A DNA stretch of 6,823 bases from Pseudomonadota bacterium (GCA_021819635.1 JAKAQQ010000040.1:1-6823), one strand, 5' to 3'. Positions 1 to 6,290 are shown, counted from the stretch's first letter. The notes: generated by a model from the sequence alone, not told the origin. Translations and numbers: made by a program.

Positions 1-42
1 CGATCTCGAGACGGAGACACCCGCCGCCGCCCCGCGTTGACC

Positions 43-58
43 CCCGCCGGAGGGCGGG
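43..58 (-). terminator. Hairpin downstream of secF, possible operon end
   Basis: Just after the secF stop, the minus-strand transcript can form a 6-bp GC stem, CCCGCC-CTCC-GGCGGG. It is bracketed by a second inverted repeat, GAGACGG (66 to 60) with CCGTCTC (14 to 8), whose first arm overlaps the last base of the stop codon. No run of U follows the hairpin, so it does not look like a classical intrinsic terminator. It could be a Rho-dependent end, an RNA-stabilising 3' stem, or chance in GC-rich DNA. The remainder of 1-64 holds nothing else I can name apart from the palindrome TCTCGAGA at 4-11. Confidence 0.3.
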
Positions 59-64
59 ACCGTC

Positions 65-997
65 TCAGGGGCGGTCGTCCACCGCATCGGGCGGGGGGTT
101 CGGCAGCAGGTTCTCCCGCGTCACCCCGAGTGTGAGCGCCGTTGCGCTCGCGATAAAGATCGAGGAATAGGTCCCGATCAGGATGCCCACGAAGAGGGCC
201 ACCGAGAACCCGCGCAGCACCGGCCCGCCCACGACCATGAGCGCGACGACCACCAGGAGCGTCATGAGCGCCGTCATGACCGTCCGCGACAGCGTCTCGT
301 TGATCGCCCGGTCCATGATCTCAATCGGGGTCCCCCGGCGGGCCTTGCGGAAATCCTCGCGGATGCGGTCGAAGACGACCACCGTGTCGTTGAGGGAGTA
401 GCCCATGATGGCGAGAACCGCCGCGAGCACGTCAAGATTAAAGGTCATCCGCGTGAGCGAGAAGAACCCGATCGTGAGGAAGACGTCGTGGACCGTGGCC
501 GCCATGGCCCCGAGCGCAAAACGGTACTCGAAGCGGTAGGCCACGTAGATCACGATGAGGATCAGGGCGCCGAGCATGGCCTCAAGACCCTTGATCCGGA
601 GCGAACTCCCGACCTGAGGGCCGACGGCCTCGATCCCGGCGACGACGACCGAAGGGTCGCGCCGGCGGATGAGGGCGACAACCCGGCGGCCGAGGGCGGT
701 CAAGCTCACGCCGCGTTGCGGGCGCAGCCGCACGAGGACGCTGGTTTTCCCACCGAAATATCGGACACGCGCCCCACGAAAACCGTGGGCGTGGAGAAAC
801 CGCCGCCAGGGAGCCAGCGCCGTCGTCTTCGGGAATTGGAGCTGCACGGTCGCCCCCCCGGTAAAGTCGAGACCGAGATGCAGGCCCTGGGTGGCCAAGG
901 AGACGGTCGTCACCACGATCAGGATGGCGGAGAGCACGAGCGCGTAGCGACGCGCGGCGAGAAAGTTGATGTGCGGGACGTTTCTGAAGAATTCCAT
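65..997 (-). CDS. secF: Protein translocase subunit SecF
   Basis: SecF is an inner-membrane protein that pairs with SecD and YajC. The complex uses the proton motive force to help SecYEG/SecA pull exported proteins across and release them on the periplasmic side. The 310-residue product has the family layout: TM1 at about 16-37 followed by LDFTGG (43-48), a periplasmic P4-type domain, VGPQVG (125-130) leading into TM2, then TM2-TM6 from about 136 to 290. The conserved GYSLND (199-204) and FDRIRE (209-214) motifs of the RND-like SecDF core are intact, as is HD (170-171). E. coli SecF is slightly longer (323 residues). The start is ATG, aligned just before TM1 as in relatives; the 24-base gap after secD holds no good Shine-Dalgarno, so translation may depend on secD. 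It is the last gene of the block visible here. Confidence 0.98.
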   Translation of the reverse strand: MEFFRNVPHINFLAARRYALVLSAILIVVTTVSLATQGLHLGLDFTGGATVQLQFPKTTALAPWRRFLHAHGFRGARVRYFGGKTSVLVRLRPQRGVSLTALGRRVVALIRRRDPSVVVAGIEAVGPQVGSSLRIKGLEAMLGALILIVIYVAYRFEYRFALGAMAATVHDVFLTIGFFSLTRMTFNLDVLAAVLAIMGYSLNDTVVVFDRIREDFRKARRGTPIEIMDRAINETLSRTVMTALMTLLVVVALMVVGGPVLRGFSVALFVGILIGTYSSIFIASATALTLGVTRENLLPNPPPDAVDDRP

Positions 998-1021
998 CGT
1001 CGGGGACCCCGGGGGCCGGAC

Positions 1022-2866
1022 TCAGACGGACAGGCGCGTCAGACGACGCCCGCCGAAGAGCCCGTTGGTGATCGCGCGGCTCGTCATCACCGCCGTGTAG
1101 AGCGAGGTGATGATGCCGAAGGTAAGGGTGACCGCGAACCCCTTAACGGGACCGTTGCCGAGGAAGAAAAGCGCCACGGCGGCGATCAGGGTCGTGACGT
1201 GCGAGTCCCAGATCGTCGCCCAGGCGTGCTCGTAACCGGCGTGGATCGCGGCCTGCGGGGTGCTGCCGTTCCGCAGTTCCTCGCGCACGCGCTCGTAGAT
1301 GAGCACGTTGGCGTCGATCGCCATGCCGGCGGTCAACACGAGGCCCGCGATGCCGGGCAGCGTGAGCGTGGCGTGGATCAGCGAGAGGAGCGCCACGGTG
1401 AGGAAAAAGTTGATGACGAGGGCGATGTCGGCGATGAGTCCGAAGACCCGGTAGTAGAGCACCATGAAGAGGAGAACGAGCGCGAAGCCCAGAACAACCG
1501 CGGCGATGCCGTCGCGGATGTTCGCCCGCCCCAGGCTCGGCCCGATCGTCCGCTCGGCGACCACCGTCATCGGGGCGGCGAGCGGGGTCCGCAGGAGAAG
1601 GGCCAGCTTGTTCGCCTGGCGCTGGCCCAAGCCCGTGATCTGGAAATTGCTCGAGAACACGCCACGGATGGTGGCGACGTTGATGACCCGCTCAACCTTC
1701 TTCGTGAACGTGAGCCGGACGCCGTCGACCGTACGGCGCTCGCTGCGGTTCTCGATGTAGAGGACCGCCATGGGTTTGTCCACGTTGTGGGACGTGTCCT
1801 TGAACATCCGCGCCCCGCCCACGGAGTCCAGCGTGACGCTGACCGCGGGTTGACCGTGGACGTACGTCGCGGTCGCGTTGTCGATGTGCCGCCCCCCGAC
1901 CACCACGGCGCGGTCCAGCAGGATGGGGGCGCCGTTCGTCGTGTGAAAGAGCCGGGCCCCCGGGGGGACGATCCCGCGTTGAAGGTCGGCGTCGGCGTCG
2001 GCCCCGGCGTAGACCATCCGGAACTGCACGGTGGCCGTGTCGCCCAGGCGCCGCTTGGCCCGGGCGGTGTCCTCGATGCCGGGCAGTTCCACGACGATGT
2101 TCCGTCGGCCCTGCTGCTCGACGACGGCGGCGGCGACACCGAGCTCGTCGACGCGGCGGCGCAGCGCCGAGACGTCCTGGCGGACCGCCTGGCGGTCAAG
2201 GGCCTCGAGCACGCTCGGGGGGAAACGGACGGCGAGGTACGGCCGGTTGCCCGGCAGCGTGCTCAGGGTGGCGTCGGAAAAGCGGTGGCGGAGGAGGCGA
2301 CGGGCGGCCGGGATCGCCCCGGGATCGAGGAGCTCCACGCCGAACCCGTGCGACCGGAGCGTCACGGAACGGAAATAGACGTGGTGGTGACGCAGGAGCA
2401 CCTGCGTCTCCGCGCGGTCGTTCTCGAGCGCCTCGTGGCGGGCCGCGTGGGTATCGACGCCAAGCAGGAAATAGATCCCGCCGCGGAGATCCAGGCCCTC
2501 GGGCATGGGCCGGAGACCGAGGGAGCGCATCCAGGCCGGGAGGAGAGGCACGAGATTGGGCGCCACCGAGAAGTCGTCCCCGAGGCGGTGCTTGAGAAGG
2601 CCAAGCGCCCGGCGCTGGGCCGCCGGGGTGCGGAAGACGACCACGGCGTCGTGGGGGGCGTGGCGCACCTGAAGCACCGGAAGCCGGGCCTCGGCCAAGA
2701 TGCGCCGGATGCGCACGAGGGTTCCCGTGGGCACGACGTCGGACCCGATGCGCGTCACGTCAAGCGCCGGGGCTTTCGGGTAGATGTTCGGCCAGGCAAA
2801 GAAAACGGCAAAAACCGTCACCAAGACGACGGTGAGGTTCTTCCAGAGCGGATAACGGTTAAGCAT
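1022..2866 (-). CDS. secD: Protein translocase subunit SecD
   Basis: SecD is the large subunit of the SecDF-YajC complex. Its periplasmic P1 domain is thought to catch emerging preproteins, and conformational cycling is powered by proton flow. The 614-residue product matches E. coli SecD (615) in length and begins with the same MLNRYPLWK. Order of parts: TM1 at about 9-28, the DLRGG motif (126-130) opening the P1 region, the conserved VVELPGIEDTARAK segment (258-271), ERTIGPSLG (438-446), then TM2-TM6 from about 453 to 597. Asp518 in AIDANVLIYER corresponds to E. coli Asp519, part of the proton-relay site. The C-terminal GGRRLTRLSV resembles the E. coli ending. The ATG start is fixed by this N-terminal match. 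Only a weak AGGGA stands about 10 bases upstream, in a 42-base gap after yajC. A typical gammaproteobacterial SecD with nothing missing. Confidence 0.99.
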   Translation of the reverse strand: MLNRYPLWKNLTVVLVTVFAVFFAWPNIYPKAPALDVTRIGSDVVPTGTLVRIRRILAEARLPVLQVRHAPHDAVVVFRTPAAQRRALGLLKHRLGDDFSVAPNLVPLLPAWMRSLGLRPMPEGLDLRGGIYFLLGVDTHAARHEALENDRAETQVLLRHHHVYFRSVTLRSHGFGVELLDPGAIPAARRLLRHRFSDATLSTLPGNRPYLAVRFPPSVLEALDRQAVRQDVSALRRRVDELGVAAAVVEQQGRRNIVVELPGIEDTARAKRRLGDTATVQFRMVYAGADADADLQRGIVPPGARLFHTTNGAPILLDRAVVVGGRHIDNATATYVHGQPAVSVTLDSVGGARMFKDTSHNVDKPMAVLYIENRSERRTVDGVRLTFTKKVERVINVATIRGVFSSNFQITGLGQRQANKLALLLRTPLAAPMTVVAERTIGPSLGRANIRDGIAAVVLGFALVLLFMVLYYRVFGLIADIALVINFFLTVALLSLIHATLTLPGIAGLVLTAGMAIDANVLIYERVREELRNGSTPQAAIHAGYEHAWATIWDSHVTTLIAAVALFFLGNGPVKGFAVTLTFGIITSLYTAVMTSRAITNGLFGGRRLTRLSV

Positions 2867-2908
2867 GGCACGGGGGTCCCTGGAGGGGCTCCGGAGCGGA
2901 AAGGGGGA

Positions 2909-3241
2909 TCAGAAAGTCAGGTTGCCCTTGGGCAGAACGGCGGCGACGGCGTTGCGCTGCAGGGTGAGCTCGGTTCCCTTGCCGATGTCGAGGACCACAA
3001 GCTGATCCGTGAGCCGGAGGACCCGGCCAAGGATGCCGCCCTGCGTGATCACCTCGTCACCGACGGAAAGCGCGTCGACGAGTTTCTTGTGTTCCTTCTG
3101 CCGCTTGACCTGGGGGCGTATGGCGATGATGTAGAACAAGGCGAAGATGGCAGCAAAAAAGATGAGCAGCGACCAGAGGCTCTGGCCGTGGGGGGCGGCG
3201 GCGGGGGCGGCGGCCCAAGCGTTCGGAACGAGCAGCGACAC
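2909..3241 (-). CDS. yajC: Sec translocon accessory subunit YajC
   Basis: YajC is a small single-span inner-membrane protein that associates with SecDF and SecYEG; it is not essential in E. coli and its exact role is unsettled. The 110-residue product is the same length as E. coli YajC. It has a short Ala/Pro-rich N-terminus, one membrane segment at about 21-41 ending in IRPQ, the basic KRQKEHKKL stretch (46-54), and the GDEVITQGGILGRV motif (61-74) of the SH3-like cytoplasmic domain. VAAVLPKG (99-106) near the end also matches the family. The start codon is GTG, chosen because MSLLVPNAWA aligns with E. coli MSFFISDAVA and a good Shine-Dalgarno lies 6 bases upstream. It sits 26 bases after tgt and 42 before secD. 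Confidence 0.98.
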   Translation of the reverse strand: MSLLVPNAWAAAPAAAPHGQSLWSLLIFFAAIFALFYIIAIRPQVKRQKEHKKLVDALSVGDEVITQGGILGRVLRLTDQLVVLDIGKGTELTLQRNAVAAVLPKGNLTF

Positions 3242-3247
3242 GGGACT

Positions 3248-3253
3248 CTCCTC
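3248..3253 (-). promoter_or_regulatory. Shine-Dalgarno site for yajC
   Basis: The minus strand reads GAGGAG, 6 bases before the GTG start of yajC. It lies inside the short gap after the tgt stop and supports the GTG start codon. It is one of the two clearest ribosome-binding sites within the queA-secF block. Confidence 0.8.
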
Positions 3254-3267
3254 GGGAGATGGCTTCC

Positions 3268-4389
3268 TCAGGGTCCGGCATTATCGCACGGAACGCCGTA
3301 GGAGGCGATGGCTTCCTCGGGGCGGAAATCGCCCACCCGGCCGGCGCGAATCGCCGCCCGGAGAGCGTTCATAAGTGCCATGTAATAACCGATGTTGTGC
3401 AGGCTCGCCAGGGTCACGAAGAGGGGGTCGCCCAGCCGGTCGAGGTGGCGGAGGTACGCCCGGCTGTGGCGCCGGCAGCAGGGCCCGTGGCAACGTTCGT
3501 CCAAGGGACGCGGGTCCTCCGCGTGACGCGCTTGGCGAAGGCGCACCACCCCGTCGCCCGTAAAAAGATGCGCGTTGCGCGCGTGGCGGGTGGGGATCAC
3601 GCAGTCGAAGAGGTCGATCCCATGGCGGACGGCCTCGACGATATCCTCCGGCCGCCCCACGCCCATCAGGTAACGCGGGCGATCGGCCGGAAGCTCGGGG
3701 ACGCTGACCGCCAGGATCTCGCGGCGCTGCTCGAAACTTTCGCCCACCGCCAGACCTCCGAGAGCGTAGCCCGCAAAGCCTTCCGCACACAAGGCCCGAG
3801 CCGAGCGGCGGCGCAGCTCGGGATCGGTGCCCCCCTGGACAATCGCAAACAGCGCCCCCGGGTGATTCCCGTGGGCCTCGAGGCAGCGCCGGGCCCAGCG
3901 CAGGGAACGCTCCGCCGCCTCGGCAACCCGCGCGGCGGGGGCGGGGTGCGGGAGCACCTGGTCGAGCACCATGAGGATGTCGCTTCCGGCCGCGTGCTGG
4001 ACCGCGACCGCCCGCTCCGGCGTGAGCAGGATCTCGCGGCCATCCACGGGGGAGCGGAACAGAACCCCTTCCTCGGACACACGTCTGAGCGCCGCGAGGG
4101 AGAGCACCTGGTAGCCTCCGGAATCGGTCAGGATGAGCCCGTCCCAACCCATGAACGCGTGGAGGCCACCGAGGCGGGCGAGCGCCTCCGCGCCGGGGCG
4201 CAACGCCAGGTGGAGCGCGTTGGCCAGAAGCGCCCGCGCTCCTGTCGCCCGCAGCAGTTCCACGGGCACGCCCTTCACGGCCCCGTACGTCCCCACGGGG
4301 AGGAAAAGCGGGGTTTCGTGGTCTCCGTGCGCCGTCGTGAGCCGTCCGATACGCGCCGCTCCGTCGTGGGCCAGGACGTCAAAGCGCAT
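3268..4389 (-). CDS. tgt: tRNA-guanine transglycosylase (queuine/preQ1 tRNA-ribosyltransferase)
   Basis: Tgt swaps guanine-34 for preQ1 in tRNAs for Asp, Asn, His and Tyr, the committed tRNA step of queuosine synthesis. The product has 373 residues against 375 in E. coli. Catalytic Asp89 (LTDSGGYQV, 87-95) and nucleophile Asp262 (FDCVIPTR, 261-268) are present, as are Gln185 (IVQGG) and GGLAVGE (211-217). Two departures stand out. The zinc site reads CHGPCC (300-305) with His331, whereas E. coli has CxCxxC: the middle cysteine position is glycine and an extra cysteine occurs next to the last one. The pocket segment reads LDQVLPHP (142-149) in place of the usual FDECxPYP. The ATG lies 11 bases inside the end of queA and has no Shine-Dalgarno, which points to translational coupling. 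The assignment is secure; whether the changes alter activity is unknown. Confidence 0.97.
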   Translation of the reverse strand: MRFDVLAHDGAARIGRLTTAHGDHETPLFLPVGTYGAVKGVPVELLRATGARALLANALHLALRPGAEALARLGGLHAFMGWDGLILTDSGGYQVLSLAALRRVSEEGVLFRSPVDGREILLTPERAVAVQHAAGSDILMVLDQVLPHPAPAARVAEAAERSLRWARRCLEAHGNHPGALFAIVQGGTDPELRRRSARALCAEGFAGYALGGLAVGESFEQRREILAVSVPELPADRPRYLMGVGRPEDIVEAVRHGIDLFDCVIPTRHARNAHLFTGDGVVRLRQARHAEDPRPLDERCHGPCCRRHSRAYLRHLDRLGDPLFVTLASLHNIGYYMALMNALRAAIRAGRVGDFRPEEAIASYGVPCDNAGP

Positions 4390-5413
4390 GGCGGCCGGTG
4401 ACGAACATGGCGTCGCCGTAACTCAGGAAGCGGTATCCGCGGTCGAGCGCGTGACGGTACGCCTCGAGGAGGCGTTCGTGCCCCGCCAACGCGGCCACCA
4501 GGACGAGGAGCGACGATCGCGGCGCGTGGAAATTGGTCACAAGGGCGTCCACGAGGGCAAAACGGAACCCCGGGCGAATGTAAAGATCGGTCCACCCCTC
4601 GTAAGGTGCGCCGCGTAGCGAAGCGGGGACGCGGGCGTAACTCTCGAGGGCCCGGACGACCGTCGTCCCGACGGCGACCACCCGACGCCCGGCCGCGCGG
4701 ACCGCCGCGAGGCGCGTCGCAAGCTCCACCGGCACCCCGTAGGCCTCGGCGTGCATGCGGTGGTCCTCGATCTCGACCGTCCGCACCGGGGTGAAGGTGC
4801 CCGCCCCGACGTGCAGCGTCAGCGTCCCGATTTCGATCCCGGAGCCGCCCAGTCGGGCGAGAAGCTCGGCGTCGAAATGAAGCCCCGCCGTCGGGGCCGC
4901 AACCGACCCGGCGGCGCGGGCGAAGACCGTCTGGTAATCCTCGGCATCGCAGGCGCGTTCCTCACGACCGAGGTAGGGGGGGATCGGGACGCGCCCGAAA
5001 CGCTCCATGAGCGCCTCCCATCCGTCCCCGGGAGCCCGCAGACACCAGTGCTCGTCCCGGCGTCCTTCGGCGACGATCCGCGCGCCCCCCTCGAGCTCCA
5101 GGGTCATCCCCTCGCGCACGCGCCGTGCCCCGTGGACGAGGGCCAAGGCCCGCTCGGGACTCTCGAGCCCAACCAGAAGGATCTCGAGGCGCCCACCCCC
5201 GGGACGTCGGGCCTCGAACCGGGCGCGCCAAACCCGGGTGTCGTTGACGACGAGAAGGTCGCCCGGCGTAAGCCAGCGAACGAGATCCCCGAAACACGTG
5301 TCGTGGGTCCGGTCCCTCTCGACGACGAGGAGGCGGCAGGCGCTTCGGGGCCAGACCGGGCGGTCCGCAATTGCCTCCTGAGGAAGCGGATAGTCGAACG
5401 CTTCGATTTTCAC
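4379..5413 (-). CDS. queA: S-adenosylmethionine:tRNA ribosyltransferase-isomerase QueA
   Basis: QueA transfers and rearranges the ribosyl part of S-adenosylmethionine onto preQ1 in tRNA, giving epoxyqueuosine; a later reductase makes queuosine. The 344-residue product carries the family motifs in order: PGDLLVVNDTRV (50-61), PPYLGR (145-150), DYQTVFA (159-165), VAAPTAGLHF (171-180), TLHVGAGTFTPV (199-210), EDHRMHAE (216-223), VGTTVVRALES (248-258), VDALVTNFH (288-296) and YRFLSYGDAMFV (327-338). I place the start at the GTG whose product begins (M)KIEAFDYPLP, because GGAGG lies 9 bases upstream and family members begin near here; an in-frame frame extends to 5449 but would add 12 unmatched residues and cover the ribosome site. 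It is the first gene of the block, divergent from the DUF481 gene, and overlaps tgt by 11 bases. I see no convincing promoter for it in the 44-base gap. Confidence 0.97.
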   Translation of the reverse strand: MKIEAFDYPLPQEAIADRPVWPRSACRLLVVERDRTHDTCFGDLVRWLTPGDLLVVNDTRVWRARFEARRPGGGRLEILLVGLESPERALALVHGARRVREGMTLELEGGARIVAEGRRDEHWCLRAPGDGWEALMERFGRVPIPPYLGREERACDAEDYQTVFARAAGSVAAPTAGLHFDAELLARLGGSGIEIGTLTLHVGAGTFTPVRTVEIEDHRMHAEAYGVPVELATRLAAVRAAGRRVVAVGTTVVRALESYARVPASLRGAPYEGWTDLYIRPGFRFALVDALVTNFHAPRSSLLVLVAALAGHERLLEAYRHALDRGYRFLSYGDAMFVTGRHAL

Positions 5414-5422
5414 GGCCTCGTT

Positions 5423-5427
5423 CCTCC
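5423..5427 (-). promoter_or_regulatory. Shine-Dalgarno site deciding the queA start
   Basis: The minus strand reads GGGAGGAA here, with the GGAGG core 9 bases before the GTG at 5413. This strong match to the 16S anti-Shine-Dalgarno picks the GTG start over the longer open frame beginning at 5449. On the opposite strand the same bases occupy the place where a -35 box for the DUF481 gene would be expected. Confidence 0.85.
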
Positions 5428-5441
5428 CGGCGCCCGTCCCT

Positions 5442-5450
5442 TGGTACACT
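5442..5450 (+). promoter_or_regulatory. Extended -10 promoter element for the DUF481 gene
   Basis: The sequence TGGTACACT is an extended -10 element: the TGn motif followed by TACACT, which matches four of six bases of TATAAT. No recognisable -35 box stands 16-18 bases upstream, which is tolerated by extended -10 promoters. Seven bases separate the element from the ATG at 5458, so transcription would begin at or next to the start codon. The assignment rests on sequence match and position alone. Confidence 0.5.
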
Positions 5451-5457
5451 GGGACGC

Positions 5458-6246
5458 ATGCACGCCTCCGACCGCTTCCGCCGCTCTTTCGTGCGCGTGC
5501 TCTGCGCGGCCGGTCTGGGTCTCTGTCTCGCGCCCCTGGCCCACGCCAGCTACGGTTGGCGGACGCTCCGGCTGCGCCCCCCGGGAGCGAAGCACCCCAC
5601 CAAAAAAGAAGGCTGGCAGGGAACCGTCTCCGTCGGCTACCTCGCCTCCACCGGGAGTGTGCGCTCGAGCAACCTCGACGCGCGTCTGTATCTCACGAAT
5701 CACGACGGCGCGTGGACCAACATCTTGGACTACCACTTCGTCCAGGGCAGCGCCCAGGGAACGGTCAACACCAGCACGCGCAACGGCGCCTGGGAATCGA
5801 GCTACGCGTTCACGCCGAGCAATTATGTCTTTTCGCTCCTCGATTACTACAGCAACCCTTTCAGCGGCTACACCCACCGCGAAACGGCGGCCGTCGGGTA
5901 CGGGCGGCGTCTGTTCCATGTCGCAGGCCAACAGCTTGACGCCAGCTTCGGCGTCGGAATGCGCCACAGTGTACTCGTCAACCAGGCGGTCCGAACGTCG
6001 GCGATCGAGCGCGTCGCGTTGGGCTACCGCTGGAAACTGAACCGCCTGAGCCACTTTTCCGAACGGCTCAGCGTGGCCCGGGGCACGAACGACGTCTATT
6101 CGGAAGCGGTGACGTCGCTCACGGCCCACCTTGCCGGGAATTTCGCGATCTCTCTCTCCTACACGCTCGAGCACAACTCGAACGTGCTGCCCGGACTGGC
6201 GAAAACCGACACCTACACCTCGGTCTCCCTCATTTACACGCTGTGA
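5458..6246 (+). CDS. DUF481 (YdiY-type) outer-membrane beta-barrel protein
   Basis: The 262-residue product has a Sec signal peptide (basic DRFRR, hydrophobic stretch to about residue 27, cleavage after AHA at 30), then a region rich in alternating polar and hydrophobic residues with many Tyr, Ser, Thr and Asn, as in beta barrels. It matches what I know of the DUF481/YdiY family: GWQGTVSVGYLASTG (52-66), FSGYTHRETAAVGYGRRL (135-152), a GYRW strand (189-192), and SYTLEHNSN with KTDTYTSV near the end (234-256). YdiY is described as an acid- or salt-induced outer-membrane protein; the molecular function is unknown. Neither signal-peptide cysteine fits a lipobox, so it is not a lipoprotein. The chain ends YTL, lacking the usual terminal aromatic residue. 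The ATG start is supported by the signal peptide and the promoter; there is no Shine-Dalgarno. It is transcribed alone, divergent from queA. Confidence 0.88.
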   Translation: MHASDRFRRSFVRVLCAAGLGLCLAPLAHASYGWRTLRLRPPGAKHPTKKEGWQGTVSVGYLASTGSVRSSNLDARLYLTNHDGAWTNILDYHFVQGSAQGTVNTSTRNGAWESSYAFTPSNYVFSLLDYYSNPFSGYTHRETAAVGYGRRLFHVAGQQLDASFGVGMRHSVLVNQAVRTSAIERVALGYRWKLNRLSHFSERLSVARGTNDVYSEAVTSLTAHLAGNFAISLSYTLEHNSNVLPGLAKTDTYTSVSLIYTL

Positions 6247-6249
6247 CCG

Positions 6250-6282
6250 CCCCTCGCCGCGCGGCGGCGAATCCACGAGGGG
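6250..6282 (+). terminator. Hairpin after the DUF481 gene, possible terminator
   Basis: Three bases after the stop codon, CCCCTCG (6250-6256) can pair with CGAGGGG (6276-6282). The intervening bases include the self-complementary CCGCGCGG. No U run follows, so it is at best a Rho-assisted end or a protective 3' stem. It lies immediately before the tRNA promoter and would help separate the two transcripts. Confidence 0.4.
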
Positions 6283-6290
6283 GAGAGACT

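Noticed and set aside
3180..3220. GGC/GGG-rich tract in yajC resembling a microsatellite
   Set aside because: It is the codon run for the Ala/Pro-rich N-terminus of YajC, which is also Ala-rich in E. coli, so it is explained by coding.
488..3301. A 937-codon open frame on the plus strand, antisense to most of secF, all of secD and yajC
   Set aside because: Its product is a low-complexity string rich in Asp, Gly, His, Arg and Glu with no domain, as expected for the reverse complement of hydrophobic GC-rich genes. The minus strand encodes three clear, conserved proteins here.
3259..4401. A 380-codon plus-strand open frame opposite tgt
   Set aside because: It mirrors tgt almost exactly, has no recognisable domain, and exists because stop codons are rare at this GC content.
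5414..5449. N-terminal extension of QueA by 12 residues
   Set aside because: The extension would include the GGAGG ribosome site as coding sequence and has no family match; the GTG at 5413 has the right spacing from that site.
5371..5457. N-terminal extension of the DUF481 protein from a TTG at 5371
   Set aside because: It would add 29 residues ahead of a clear signal peptide and overlap the queA start region. The ATG at 5458 directly begins the signal peptide and follows a good -10 element.
5414..5457. A preQ1 riboswitch ahead of queA
   Set aside because: Only 44 bases are available before the divergent gene, and I see neither the C-rich hairpin loop nor the A-rich tail of a class I preQ1 aptamer.
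4751..6040. A 429-codon plus-strand open frame spanning the queA antisense and the DUF481 gene in another frame
   Set aside because: It crosses the divergent intergenic region and overlaps two supported genes. The product is Pro/Arg/Ser/Thr-rich without family resemblance.
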